A stretch of DNA of 10,147 nucleotides from Acidobacteriaceae bacterium (GCA_003140705.1 PLKU01000088.1:5679-15825); one strand, 5' to 3'. Counted from the first letter of the stretch, positions 1 through 7,093 are shown. Notes: generated from the sequence alone by a model not told the origin. Numbers and translations are program-made.

Positions 1-1098
1 AGAGAGGGTCCACCCTGCTTGCCAGCGCCCCTCGACAACAGTGAGAAACAGGATGGCTCCGCCGATCCAGCGCATCTCAGCCAGTTTGCTCCTGATGCAC
101 ATGGGAACCAGGAACAATTGAGACAGATTCGCAAGAAGGATCGTCACGCCGTAGGAATGGATCACAATCGGCTCTATCACGCGGACCAGTGGAAGCAGCG
201 CCTGGTAAATGAACGGAGCCAGCAGGAGAAGGTTCAAAACTGACAGAGCGCCGACAATCTCAACGAAACGGAAGAATTTCGGAACGGGCCGCCCCAGGAA
301 GGAGAAAACGAACTCGATGATGATCAGCGCTTGTACGCCGTTCCCGAGGTTGTAATTGACGACCGCGGCCCAGGACGGCATTCCAATGTCCACAACCGCC
401 GCAAACTCTCCCAGCCGAAACATGAACAGCAGAATGAGCAAAGCCCCGAGCCAGAAATATTCACGCAGCCTGGTGTTGACAGAGAACAACAGAAAGAAGA
501 CCAACCCGGTGCACCCGAGCAGGGCAAAACAGAGGAAGTGTTGCCAGGCGGCGCGCAGGTAGGCCAACGTATCCTGATCCATCACCCTCTGCGCTTGATC
601 AAATTGAACAATGGCGGGAGCGAAGCCCAAAGCTGGCAAGCCACCATGCAGGTTCAGCTGTCGAATCGCGATCGTGATGTGTCCGTCTGCCGGGAGACTG
701 GCAGGCAAATTCAGGACGGTGCGTGAATCCTCCGGACCCATGTATGTGTGGAGGCTGCCTGAGCCGCCAATGAACTGCCCATTAGCAAAGACTTCATACA
801 CAGGATCTTCGCCCTGAACCACGAGACCGAGCTGTTGCTGCGGCATGCGAAGATTGGGTGGGAGCGTGACTTCAATCCTTCGCCACTCAATTCCATACCG
901 GCTGACGTCGTAATAGAATTTCTGCAGCGTGCAGTCTGGGGCGTAAATTGCCGCGCAGCGTGGATCATCCCCGATGTGCGACTGCCATTGATCCAGAGGC
1001 AGGCGCAGGACGCCAGGCTGCTGGGCGTGGCCCAGCGCCACTGCGGCAAGCAGGACAAGAACCTGTAGGCAAGGAGAACGCAAACTGCGGGGAAGCAT
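1..1098 (-). CDS. Exported multi-TM sensor-type membrane protein, 3'-truncated by window edge
   Basis: Reading leftward from the ATG at 1098, one frame stays open for 366 codons to base 1, so only the N-terminal part is present. Residues 1-25 form a signal peptide: a basic start, a hydrophobic core around LQVLVLLAAVALG, then a possible AHA-type cleavage site. Residues about 30-165 are soluble and beta-rich, with a YEVFANGQFIGG stretch typical of a jelly-roll or galactose-binding-like fold. From about residue 187 come five to six hydrophobic segments (near 187-207, 214-232, 253-269, 283-302, 310-335, 344-356). An extracytoplasmic sensor followed by a 7TM bundle resembles 7TMR-DISM-type receptors, which in Acidobacteria often end in a SpoIIE-type phosphatase, histidine kinase or GGDEF domain. 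That output domain is not in the window, so the function is inference. No clear Shine-Dalgarno precedes 1098; the signal peptide decides the start. No recognisable terminator can be assessed. Confidence 0.8.
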   Translation of the reverse strand, partial: MLPRSLRSPCLQVLVLLAAVALGHAQQPGVLRLPLDQWQSHIGDDPRCAAIYAPDCTLQKFYYDVSRYGIEWRRIEVTLPPNLRMPQQQLGLVVQGEDPVYEVFANGQFIGGSGSLHTYMGPEDSRTVLNLPASLPADGHITIAIRQLNLHGGLPALGFAPAIVQFDQAQRVMDQDTLAYLRAAWQHFLCFALLGCTGLVFFLLFSVNTRLREYFWLGALLILLFMFRLGEFAAVVDIGMPSWAAVVNYNLGNGVQALIIIEFVFSFLGRPVPKFFRFVEIVGALSVLNLLLLAPFIYQALLPLVRVIEPIVIHSYGVTILLANLSQLFLVPMCIRSKLAEMRWIGGAILFLTVVEGRWQAGWTLS

Positions 1099-1194
1099 GC
1101 GGCAAGGATACGCTGGCCCACCCGGGCTGGAATGGTCGAAAACCAAGACAAACTGTGCTGGAGCCAGCAGTTTGGCCACTGAGGAACTTTGCAA

Positions 1195-1209
1195 GACCGG
1201 GTTCCGGTC
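1195..1209. promoter_or_regulatory. Perfect 6-bp stem hairpin/palindrome upstream of sensor gene
   Basis: GACCGG and CCGGTC flank a 3-nt GTT loop, a perfect inverted repeat about 100 nt upstream of the minus-strand gene start at 1098. It could be a protein-binding site or a leader hairpin. There is no T-tract next to it, so an intrinsic terminator is unlikely. The role is unknown. Confidence 0.3.
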
Positions 1210-1236
1210 GTGTCACAGCAAGACCAGACATCGGGT

Positions 1237-1310
1237 GGTCAAATGTTGGAAACTGGGCTTTGCACTTGTTGAGAGCAAAAGGCTTCGCTCCTAGCGGAAA
1301 GTTTCGATGA
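1237..1310 (+). repeat. Dispersed intergenic repeat, copy 1
   Basis: The core GGTCAAATGTTGGAAACTGG is followed by GCTTTGCACTTGTTGAG. It matches the other four copies with one core substitution (GGA for GAA/GAT). The bases just left, GACATCGG, match ACATTGG beside copies 3 and 5, so the element probably starts about 10 bp earlier. The right half, beyond about 1273, is the most divergent of the five copies. Confidence 0.75.
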
Positions 1311-1397
1311 GAGCTGGCCTCTCAACGCGCTCTGGGCGGTTAACACGAATCGACCATCCCCGAATACGCCTGCAAAACTCCACCGCTGCCTTAGAAG

Positions 1398-1448
1398 CAT
1401 CGCTTGTGTTGACATCCGACCCAAGCGATGAGACACTTAGGTCGGATG
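1398..1448 (+). promoter_or_regulatory. padR promoter with two interlocked 9-bp inverted repeats
   Basis: Two perfect 9-bp inverted repeats interleave in the order A-B-A'-B'. A is CATCGCTTG (1398-1406) with A' CAAGCGATG (1422-1430). B is CATCCGACC (1413-1421) with B' GGTCGGATG (1440-1448). A consensus -35 box TTGACA lies at 1409-1414, and a weak -10, GACACT, follows 17 nt later at 1432-1437. A' ends in the upstream candidate ATG of padR and B' ends in the preferred ATG at 1446. PadR proteins commonly repress their own operons by binding dyad operators, so this is a plausible autoregulatory site. If the -10 is right, transcription would start at or near the 1446 ATG, giving a leaderless or nearly leaderless mRNA. 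Confidence 0.6.
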
Positions 1449-1817
1449 ACTACCCAAAAGAACACCGATGACCGGATCGCCCTGTTGCAAGGGACGCTTG
1501 ACCTTCTGATTCTGAGGACGCTTTTGCTAGGCCCGTGCCATGGCCAGGGCGTGGCTCGGTCGATACAACGCCAGTCGGAAGAAGTCTTCTTCGTAGACCA
1601 TGGTTCGCTCTACCTGGCCCTGCAGCGGCTTGAGGACAGGAAGTGGATCAGCGCAAAGTGGGGCGTGAGCGAGAACAACCGCAAGGCCCGCTTTTATTCG
1701 TTGACGCTGAAAGGCCGAGGGCAGCTTGTGGAGAAGACAAGCGAGTGGGAACGGCTGACTAAGGCGATGGGATTGATTCTGGGCGGATGCGCGGGACCGA
1801 GCGGCGAGGAGGCCTAG
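1446..1817 (+). CDS. PadR family transcriptional regulator
   Basis: This is a 123-residue winged-helix protein from the ATG at 1446. It carries the PadR N-terminal signature: [21 protein letters not shown], then [22 protein letters not shown], then [17 protein letters not shown] typical acidobacterial tail follows ([19 protein letters not shown], ending in a WERL helix). PadR proteins are dimeric repressors that respond to small molecules or stress and often control adjacent transporter genes. The stop is 2 nt before the ADOP permease start, so the two are an operon and the permease is its likely target. An in-frame ATG at 1428 would add six residues (MRHLGR). I prefer 1446 because family members start a few residues before the LLQGTLDLL motif and an AGG lies just upstream. 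Autoregulation through the overlapping inverted repeats is inferred. Confidence 0.92.
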   Translation: MTTQKNTDDRIALLQGTLDLLILRTLLLGPCHGQGVARSIQRQSEEVFFVDHGSLYLALQRLEDRKWISAKWGVSENNRKARFYSLTLKGRGQLVEKTSEWERLTKAMGLILGGCAGPSGEEA

Positions 1818-1819
1818 GC

Positions 1820-4480
1820 ATGTTCAGGCGCAAGCGGACAAATGATGATTTCGTTGACGAGATCAAGGCGCATCTGGAACTTGAAGCCGAAGAGTTCAGG
1901 AGTAAAGGCCTGAGCGAGGAGGAGGCGCACCGGCGGGCGAGAGTCGCGTTCGGCAATGTTCCCGCCGCCCAAGAGCGTTTCCGCATGAGAAACCGGGCTC
2001 CGTTTTTCGACAATCTGGCGCGCGATATCAATTTCGCGATTCGCCAGATCGTCAGGAATCCTGGCTTCGCCGCCGTCGTCACCTTCACGCTCGCTCTGGG
2101 CATTGGTGCGTCCACATCCATCTTCTCGGTGGCGGACGCGGTGCTGCTCCGACCGCTCCCATATCCGAATCCTCAACAGATTGTGCGCATCTGGGAACAA
2201 CTTCCAAATGGACACCAGCCGAATCTGGCCGAGTCCAACTTCGAGGATTTCCTCGCTCAGAACAACACGTTTACGAGCTTGGCCGCCTATGACTACGGAA
2301 TGGCCTCCATTTCTGGCGGCAGCGAACCGGTGCGTGTGAACGCTGCTGCCGTTTCCAGTGGCTTTTTTCCAACGCTTGGCGTCCAGCCATTCCGCGGCCG
2401 TCTTTTCGCAGCGGACGAGCAACGCCCCCACGGCACGCCAGCCATCATCGTCAGTTATGGCTACTGGCAGCGGTACCTCGGTGGCGCTTCGGATCTTTCC
2501 AAATTTCATTTGGACCTCGAAGGAGGCTCCTACCCCGTGGTCGGCGTCATGCCACCCAGCTTTGATTTCCCCTCCGGTGTCGCTGCATGGATCTCGCGTG
2601 AACTGGATCCGCCATCTCCCAGCCGCACTGGTCATAACTGGCGTGGCCTCGGTCGTATTCGAGATGGAATCACTGTTGGTCAGGCACGTGCAAATCTCAG
2701 CGCGATCGCTCGCCGCATCCGAGATCAGTACGGAACCCAGGTAGACCTCGCCGCCGCCGCCGTCATTCCTCTCGCCGACGCCATTGTGGGCGACGTGAGG
2801 ATTGCTCTCATCACCCTTTTGGGAGCGGTCGGCCTTCTGCTGCTGGTCGCCTGCGCCAATGTCGCCGGATTGCTCGTGGCGCGTATCTCCGCCCGCCGCA
2901 AAGAACTGGCCATCCGAGGCGCCCTTGGCGCCGGGCGAGGCCGCATGATCCAGCAGTTCCTCGCCGAATCGTTCGCGCTCTCGCTTGCCGCAGGAGTAAT
3001 GGGCATCTTGATGGCCGCTGGAGGTGTCAGGGTTCTTCCCGCCATTCTTCCTGCAAACTTGCCGCGCCAGGAAGGAATCTCCCTCAATCTCACGGTTCTC
3101 CTCTTCGCTCTGGCCGCAACCGTTGTGGTCTCCGTTGCGCTCGGACTCTTCGCTGCCTGGCGCGCCGGCGGGAGCGACTTGGGTGATGCCCTGAGCGCGG
3201 GCTCCCGCAGCCAGGCGGGTTCAAGCGCCAGTCAGCGCCTGCGCAGGCTCTTGGTTGTGGGCGAGATAGCTACCACCCTGGTCATTCTTCTGGGAGCCGG
3301 CCTGCTCGGCCGCAGCTTCCTACGGCTCGTTTCTATTAGTCCCGGCTTTCGCCAGGAGAACCTGATCACAATGGAATTCTCGCTGAACACTCCGCAAGGG
3401 CAGGATGGCACGGACCAGCAAGTGATTTCGCGACAAATCCGCCTCCTTGACAGCATCGTGGGCCGCCTCCGCACCATCCCCGGCACGGCGAGCGTTGGTC
3501 TGGCGGGCGCCCTTCCCGTCGCGGCCGGCGACAATCTCGCAGATGGGCTTTTCCTCATCATCAATGGCCAAAAGCCGCCCGCGAATTTCGATGAATTTGG
3601 CAGGATTGCCAAGAATCGTTCGCAAACCGGGCTAGCTGAGTATGCCGTCGCGAGTGAAGAGTATTTCCATACGCTGGGTATTCCGCTTATCCGCGGGCGG
3701 ATGTTCGGCGAACAGGATGATATGAATTCACCGCATGTTGCCGTGATCAGTGAATCTTTGGCTCGCAAGCGCTGGCCCAATCAGGATCCCATCGGTCAAG
3801 TGATCGAATTCGGCAATATGGACGGTAACTTGAGGCCTCTAACTATCGTTGGCATTGCCGGCGATGTTAGAGCGAGCGGCCTGGACCGGCCGCCGAGTCC
3901 GATCATCTATGTTGATTACCGCCAGCGCGGAATGAATGCTAATTCAACGCCCACCATTGTCATGCGGAGCACCGCGCCAGCAGGCGAGATTGCTTCCGCC
4001 GCGCGTGGTATCTTTCACGAGCTCGCTCCGGATGTCCCCGTCAAATTCTCCACCTTCGCGGACGACATGGGCGGTTGGCTGGCGGATCGCCGTTTCTTGC
4101 TTCTTCTTGTGGGACTATTCGCTTGTATTGCGCTCATTATTGCCGGAGTTGGCCTTTACGGAGTTGTGGCATTTTTCGTTGCACAACGCACCCAGGAGAT
4201 CGGCGTTCGTATGGCAATCGGCGCCCAGCGCAGTGATGTTCTGCGGTTGGTCTTGGGCGAGGCGGCGCGCATGGCCGCCTTCGGTGTAATCATCGGCGTT
4301 GTCGCGTCGCTGGCAATCTCCCGCCTTTTGACTAGTCTCCTTTTTGGCATCAGTGCCACGGACCCTTTGACATTTATTGGTGTCGCGGTCCTGCTTTCTC
4401 TCGTCGCACTTGCCGCGTCGTTCATTCCTGCGTATCGCGCCACGCGTGTCGACCCGGTAACGGCATTGCGCTACGAGTAA
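1820..4480 (+). CDS. ADOP-type duplicated ABC-transporter permease (MacB/FtsX family)
   Basis: This 886-residue membrane protein belongs to the acidobacterial duplicated orphan permease group. The start at 1820 has a strong GAGGAGG ribosome site 7 nt upstream; an in-frame ATG at 1787 lies inside padR and is unlikely. Residues 1-60 are a charged cytoplasmic prefix (EIKAHLELEAEEFRSKG). TM1 is near 82-110, followed by the first MacB-like periplasmic core (about 111-320). Three TMs with the FtsX signature KELAIRGALGAGRGRMIQQF span about 327-446. The second half repeats the plan: a TM near 477-497, a second periplasmic core to about 755, then three C-terminal TMs with QEIGVRMAIGAQRSDVLRLV and an ending PAYRATRVDPVTALRYE. 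MacB-type permeases couple an ATPase to mechanotransmission or efflux across the envelope. No ATPase gene is adjacent, as expected for 'orphan' permeases. The substrate cannot be told from sequence. It is co-transcribed with padR. Confidence 0.95.
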   Translation: MFRRKRTNDDFVDEIKAHLELEAEEFRSKGLSEEEAHRRARVAFGNVPAAQERFRMRNRAPFFDNLARDINFAIRQIVRNPGFAAVVTFTLALGIGASTSIFSVADAVLLRPLPYPNPQQIVRIWEQLPNGHQPNLAESNFEDFLAQNNTFTSLAAYDYGMASISGGSEPVRVNAAAVSSGFFPTLGVQPFRGRLFAADEQRPHGTPAIIVSYGYWQRYLGGASDLSKFHLDLEGGSYPVVGVMPPSFDFPSGVAAWISRELDPPSPSRTGHNWRGLGRIRDGITVGQARANLSAIARRIRDQYGTQVDLAAAAVIPLADAIVGDVRIALITLLGAVGLLLLVACANVAGLLVARISARRKELAIRGALGAGRGRMIQQFLAESFALSLAAGVMGILMAAGGVRVLPAILPANLPRQEGISLNLTVLLFALAATVVVSVALGLFAAWRAGGSDLGDALSAGSRSQAGSSASQRLRRLLVVGEIATTLVILLGAGLLGRSFLRLVSISPGFRQENLITMEFSLNTPQGQDGTDQQVISRQIRLLDSIVGRLRTIPGTASVGLAGALPVAAGDNLADGLFLIINGQKPPANFDEFGRIAKNRSQTGLAEYAVASEEYFHTLGIPLIRGRMFGEQDDMNSPHVAVISESLARKRWPNQDPIGQVIEFGNMDGNLRPLTIVGIAGDVRASGLDRPPSPIIYVDYRQRGMNANSTPTIVMRSTAPAGEIASAARGIFHELAPDVPVKFSTFADDMGGWLADRRFLLLLVGLFACIALIIAGVGLYGVVAFFVAQRTQEIGVRMAIGAQRSDVLRLVLGEAARMAAFGVIIGVVASLAISRLLTSLLFGISATDPLTFIGVAVLLSLVALAASFIPAYRATRVDPVTALRYE

Positions 4481-4883
4481 TTTTCACAGTTCGTTGCCCC
4501 TGTCTCGCATCAACCCCCAAGCGGGACTGTGGTCACTCGCCAGAATCATTGCAAGAGGGATTTCGATTTACGGCAAATTGCCGAGGCGCGAATCGAGCGC
4601 CTGGTTCGCGGTTTCTGAGACTTCAGGCGAGTCACCGGCTCTTCGGCTATTGACCGGTCAACTGTTGAAAACTGGGCTTCGCACTTTCTGAAGCCGAATT
4701 GCCTGAGGCATTGGAACGCTGCCACCTTGCCGATGTTTCTCAACCAGCGTGAGCTAAATCACGTTAGGGATGAGTCGACGACAATCCGGGACTCGCAAAA
4801 GAGTTCGAAGAACCTCCCGACAGCGTCGTCTTATTGCGCCTCGCGGTAACCTCCAGCTCCAAAACGCGCGCCGATTGCAAGGC
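4481..4883. other. Intergenic region between convergent ADOP and VWA genes
   Basis: I see no supported gene here. The region holds repeat copy 2 (4656-4741), a short palindrome CGGCAA-A-TTGCCG near 4572-4584, and a GTGA-N6-TCAC dyad near 4749-4762. I find no hairpin with a T-tract that would terminate either convergent gene. The open frames running into the VWA region are antisense shadows. Confidence 0.6.
4656..4741 (+). repeat. Dispersed intergenic repeat, copy 2
   Basis: The core GGTCAACTGTTGAAAACTGG differs from the consensus by one base. GCTTCGCACTTTCTGAAGCC follows, then GAATTGCC, aligning with the CCAATTCC block of other copies. Read on the minus strand, the right half aligns over its whole length with copy 5 (GAGAAACATCGG against GAGCAATATCGC, then GCAGCGTTCC against GCAGTCTTCC). 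The element is therefore about 85 bp, not only the core. Confidence 0.8.
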
Positions 4884-5849
4884 TCATGGCCTGGGAAATG
4901 CATAGTACCCCGAGCGAGTAACGATTCTCGTCCCTTTGATGGGGCACCCAAGCTTGAGGTGATGAAACTTGCCGTCAGGGATGAAATCAGTAGGTCTATA
5001 GACAAGGCGATATTGGTTTCTTTGTTCAGCCTCGATGATTTGAAGGTCTTCCCATATTTGCGTGCCCTGCGGATTGAAGAAGACGCGTCCACCGGTCTGG
5101 CGAGCGAGATCGTCCAATGTTTTTTGTCCAGTAGAGAACGGCGATTTGGAATTATTGCTGATTGCGTAAATCGCAGTTCGCGTTCTTTGGCACATGTCCA
5201 CAGCTTCGCTCATGTAGGCATGACTGTCGTCGTCCTCGCCGTCGCTGAAAAGAAGAATGAAGTTTCCGGTAACTTCGCCATGGTCGACTGACCAAAGATC
5301 TCGGCACGTCGTGTAAAGGGAATCGAAGATGGATGTGATCGGAAGATGATCTTGTCGGATTTGGACGGCCGCTGCTCCAGCAGCAATTTGAGCGTCGTCG
5401 CCAGTCCAGTTCTGCCTCACGAGCGTTTCCGTATCGAACTGCAGCACCAACGCTTTATCCGTTCCCTTGCGAAGCAGGCGCGAAGCGTAGGTGCGAAGGA
5501 TAGAGCGATTGTTCCCAAGGTCGTCCATCATGGAAGCGCTCGCATCGAAAAGGAACGCAGCGCGGATCGGTAGGTTCTCGAAAGGTTCGAGCATGACAAT
5601 GCGATTCTGCCGCTTTCCGTCATCCGACAACTCTAGATTGCTTGGTAACAGGTTCCTCAGCGGTGCACCGCTGGAGTCGAAAGCTCGAAACGAGAGACTT
5701 ATCTCATTCACGGGAATCCGAACCGTGTAGGGGACCGGGGAGGTGTTGTCCGAAGGTCCCTGGGGAACCTGTGCGGCGCCCACCAAAGTCGGGAGCGAGC
5801 ACACGAGAAGGCATTGCAGCAGCCGCTGAATTGAATCATGCTCCCACAT
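4884..5849 (-). CDS. Exported VWA-domain protein (acidobacterial VWFA-related family)
   Basis: The product is 321 residues from the ATG at 5849. The frame stays open upstream to 6005, but that extension runs through repeat copy 3. The ATG at 5849 is followed at once by an export signal (hydrophobic LLQCLLVCSLPTLVGA, residues 10-25). Residues 40-90 form a beta-rich segment (VNEISLSFRAFDSSGAPLRN, then LELSDDGK) typical of the domain preceding VWA in acidobacterial VWFA-related proteins. The VWA domain spans about 95-285. Its MIDAS metal site is visible as DASAS at 102-106, a threonine in ITSIFDSL near 172, and FSDGEDDDS at 201-209. A C-terminal strand region (QYRLVYRP, then HHLKLGCPIKG) closes the protein. 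Such proteins are secreted or envelope-associated adhesion/scaffold proteins; the ligand is unknown. Only a weak ribosome site (TAGG) is present. A glycosylase or ATPase partner is not adjacent. Confidence 0.87.
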   Translation of the reverse strand: MWEHDSIQRLLQCLLVCSLPTLVGAAQVPQGPSDNTSPVPYTVRIPVNEISLSFRAFDSSGAPLRNLLPSNLELSDDGKRQNRIVMLEPFENLPIRAAFLFDASASMMDDLGNNRSILRTYASRLLRKGTDKALVLQFDTETLVRQNWTGDDAQIAAGAAAVQIRQDHLPITSIFDSLYTTCRDLWSVDHGEVTGNFILLFSDGEDDDSHAYMSEAVDMCQRTRTAIYAISNNSKSPFSTGQKTLDDLARQTGGRVFFNPQGTQIWEDLQIIEAEQRNQYRLVYRPTDFIPDGKFHHLKLGCPIKGTRIVTRSGYYAFPRP

Positions 5850-5918
5850 AGAGCCTAGGATACGCGGGACAAGGGCGTTGCGCGTATTCCGGGTGAATCC
5901 GACAATTCGGACATTGGG

Positions 5919-5998
5919 GGTCAAATGTTGATAACTGGCTTTGCGCAATCTGAGGCCAGTTTCAGTCGGAAATGGCGTCCAAACTGAGGGCATTGATC
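5919..5998 (+). repeat. Dispersed intergenic repeat, copy 3 (overlaps a gene 3' end)
   Basis: GGTCAAATGTTGATAACTGG is followed by CTTTGCGCAATCTGAGGCC (one G fewer than copy 4). The two copies then align to GATC at 5995-5998. ACATTGG at 5911-5917 lies just left, as beside copy 5. A conserved hairpin pairs GAGGCCA (5952-5958) with TGGCGTC (5973-5979), one mismatch. The right half encodes the last residues and stop codon of the minus-strand gene at 5962-6264. Confidence 0.82.
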
Positions 5999-6264
5999 TC
6001 TTCACGAGTCAGCGGCACGATTAGCACTCGAATTGGATACCCTTCACCTCCTGCTAGTCTCACTTGATCTCGAGTTTCCCGAACGCTATTGATGATCAAC
6101 GACCCATTTGGTCGAGTGTAGGCAAACCCGAGATCCGCCTTCATTTCGATTGCTGTGAGGATCTCATCAGCGGTTGCATCAGCGGGACGGTCGCCACGCG
6201 ATCGAATGATATGCGCGACAATTTGCATAAGCTCCTGTCGCATTTTGGAAGCTTCGTCTGTCAT
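5962..6264 (-). CDS. Small protein of unknown function (100 aa)
   Basis: I do not recognise the family. The protein is soluble-looking, without signal peptide or membrane segment. The N-terminal half is helical and charged (MTDEASKMRQELMQIVAHII, then TADEILTAIEMKADLG). The second half looks like beta strands (GSLIINSVRETRDQVRL, then YPIRVLIVPLTREEINAL). A good ribosome site, AGAGGAAAG, lies about 4-8 nt upstream of the ATG at 6264, which supports a translated gene. It shares strand with the VWA gene, 112 nt upstream of its start, with repeat copy 3 between. The last ten or so residues (NALSLDAISD) are encoded inside that repeat, so its C-terminus may have been set by repeat insertion. It could be a small partner or regulator, but nothing in the sequence shows this. 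Confidence 0.65.
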   Translation of the reverse strand: MTDEASKMRQELMQIVAHIIRSRGDRPADATADEILTAIEMKADLGFAYTRPNGSLIINSVRETRDQVRLAGGEGYPIRVLIVPLTREEINALSLDAISD

Positions 6265-6540
6265 AGTCTTTCCTCTGCTGGGCGTTGTAGCTGTGGCTTC
6301 TCTTTGGCTCGGTTCATATAAACGTTCCCTTGTCGATCAGGGCAAAAAGGCGACCACAATCGAGGCAAATGCCAGCCCGTACATGACATGCAGCTCATTG
6401 CGGCGAAACGCGGATGGGAATGAACGAAGCAATTTTATACTCGAAGATGGCTCTCCCAGACCCGCCGAGGAGCATTCTGCGTTAGAAGAGTGCGCAGATT
6501 TAGAGTCCTTGTCGAGCAATTGATAAGCAGAGGCTCGGAA

Positions 6541-6621
6541 GGTCAAATGTTGATAACTGGGCTTTCCACTCTTTGAGGCCAATTCCCGACGGCAATGGCC
6601 TCCATACTAATGACACTGATC
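6541..6621 (+). repeat. Dispersed intergenic repeat, copy 4
   Basis: GGTCAAATGTTGATAACTGG, GCTTTCCACTCTTTGAGGCC and AATTCCCGACGGCAATGGCC follow in order, aligning with copy 3 up to GATC at 6618-6621. A perfect stem pairs GAGGCC (6575-6580) with GGCCTC (6597-6602) and continues as ATT against AAT past a one-base bulge. This is the best preserved hairpin among the five copies. Confidence 0.83.
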
Positions 6622-6692
6622 AACCAGTTTCCAGCCGGTTGGCGGCGATCCGCTAGGAATGCCGATACCAGTTTTTAGTCTCCCTTATTTCG

Positions 6693-6719
6693 CATATGTA
6701 GGTTTTGCGCTACACTATG
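6693..6719 (+). promoter_or_regulatory. Toxin-antitoxin promoter and operator-like inverted repeat
   Basis: CATATGTAG (6693-6701) and CTACACTATG (6710-6719) are inverted copies differing by one inserted base, separated by 8 nt. The right arm contains a TACACT -10-like hexamer (6711-6716), placing the dyad across the promoter. The -35 is weak. Antitoxins of this class carry a helix-turn-helix and usually repress their own operon by binding such a dyad, so this is the expected operator; that binding is inferred. Confidence 0.55.
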
Positions 6720-6757
6720 AGGGAGGGAATCAGTCCTGTTCGATGAATCGGGGACAC

Positions 6758-7093
6758 ATGAAAGCCAGCCCCAGAGAGTTGAGGGTATTTGAATCTCCCT
6801 CAGGCAAGGTGCCCTTTGATGCCTGGCTAGAGGGTTTGCGTGATGCAAGAGGTCGCGCACAAATCGAGGTTCGGTTCGATCGACTCGAGCAGGGAAACCT
6901 TGGCGACTGCAAGCCGGTAGGGGAAGGCGTACTTGAATTGAGGATTAGTTTCGGACCAGACTACCGCGTCTATTTTGCTGAAGACGGCGCGGTAGTTGTG
7001 TTGCTGTTGATCGGTGGCGATAAGAGCACACAAAACAAGGACATTAAGACGGCCAAGAGCTACTGGAAGCAGTACAGAGAGGGTGCACAATGA
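6758..7093 (+). CDS. RelE/ParE-superfamily toxin, HI1419 (Gp49-like) type
   Basis: This 111-residue basic protein matches the addiction-module killer proteins encoded upstream of their antitoxin (HI1419 type, related to phage Gp49 and HigB). Visible family blocks are PFDAWLEGLRDARGRAQI (19-36), RLEQGNLGDCKPVGEGVLEL (42-61), GPDYRVYF (66-73) and LLLIGGDKSTQNKDIKTAK (82-100), ending in a WKQY helix. RelE-fold toxins of this type typically cleave mRNA on the ribosome, and the conserved basic and tyrosine residues around DYRVYF and GGDKSTQ are the usual functional blocks. The start at 6758 has GGGGA 3 nt upstream; an in-frame ATG at 6743 would add five residues and lacks a ribosome site. The stop overlaps the antitoxin start by 4 nt (ATGA), so the two are translationally coupled. 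Length is normal and the gene looks intact. Confidence 0.92.
   Translation: MKASPRELRVFESPSGKVPFDAWLEGLRDARGRAQIEVRFDRLEQGNLGDCKPVGEGVLELRISFGPDYRVYFAEDGAVVVLLLIGGDKSTQNKDIKTAKSYWKQYREGAQ

Larger units (their letters stand above)
1099..1445. other. Divergent intergenic region between sensor gene and padR
   Basis: This stretch separates two divergently transcribed genes. I find no convincing coding frame; the frames open here are short and run through the dispersed repeat. It holds a perfect short hairpin at 1195-1209 (GACCGG-GTT-CCGGTC), repeat copy 1 from 1237, and the padR promoter/operator region near 1398-1448. The stretch from about 1300 to 1397 shows nothing I can name. Confidence 0.6.
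6265..6757. other. Intergenic region between the 100-aa gene and the toxin-antitoxin pair
   Basis: This 493-nt stretch contains repeat copy 4 and the toxin-antitoxin promoter/operator. A minus-strand frame at 6337-6582 (81 codons) starts within the repeat and ends in a hydrophobic stretch (HVMYGLAFASIVVAFLP). It has no ribosome site and no recognised similarity, so I do not call it a gene, though a relic of a small membrane protein is possible. The remaining bases show nothing I can name. Confidence 0.5.

Noticed and set aside
711..1231. Alternative minus-strand frames overlapping the sensor gene start
   Set aside because: The frame starting at 1098 has a signal peptide and coherent membrane topology over 366 codons; the others are short and low in protein-like features.
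1814..2635. Minus-strand 273-codon frame within the ADOP gene
   Set aside because: It is an antisense shadow of a clearly recognised permease gene.
4748..4763. GTGA-N6-TCAC dyad resembling a CRP/FNR-type site
   Set aside because: It lies between two convergent gene ends with no promoter nearby, and the arms are only five bases.
5850..6005. N-terminal extension of the VWA gene (52 extra codons)
   Set aside because: It runs through repeat copy 3 and would bury the signal peptide; the ATG at 5849 gives a proper exported N-terminus.
6337..6582. Minus-strand 81-codon frame with hydrophobic C-terminus
   Set aside because: Its start codon falls inside the repeat, there is no ribosome site, and the composition is not protein-like over most of its length.
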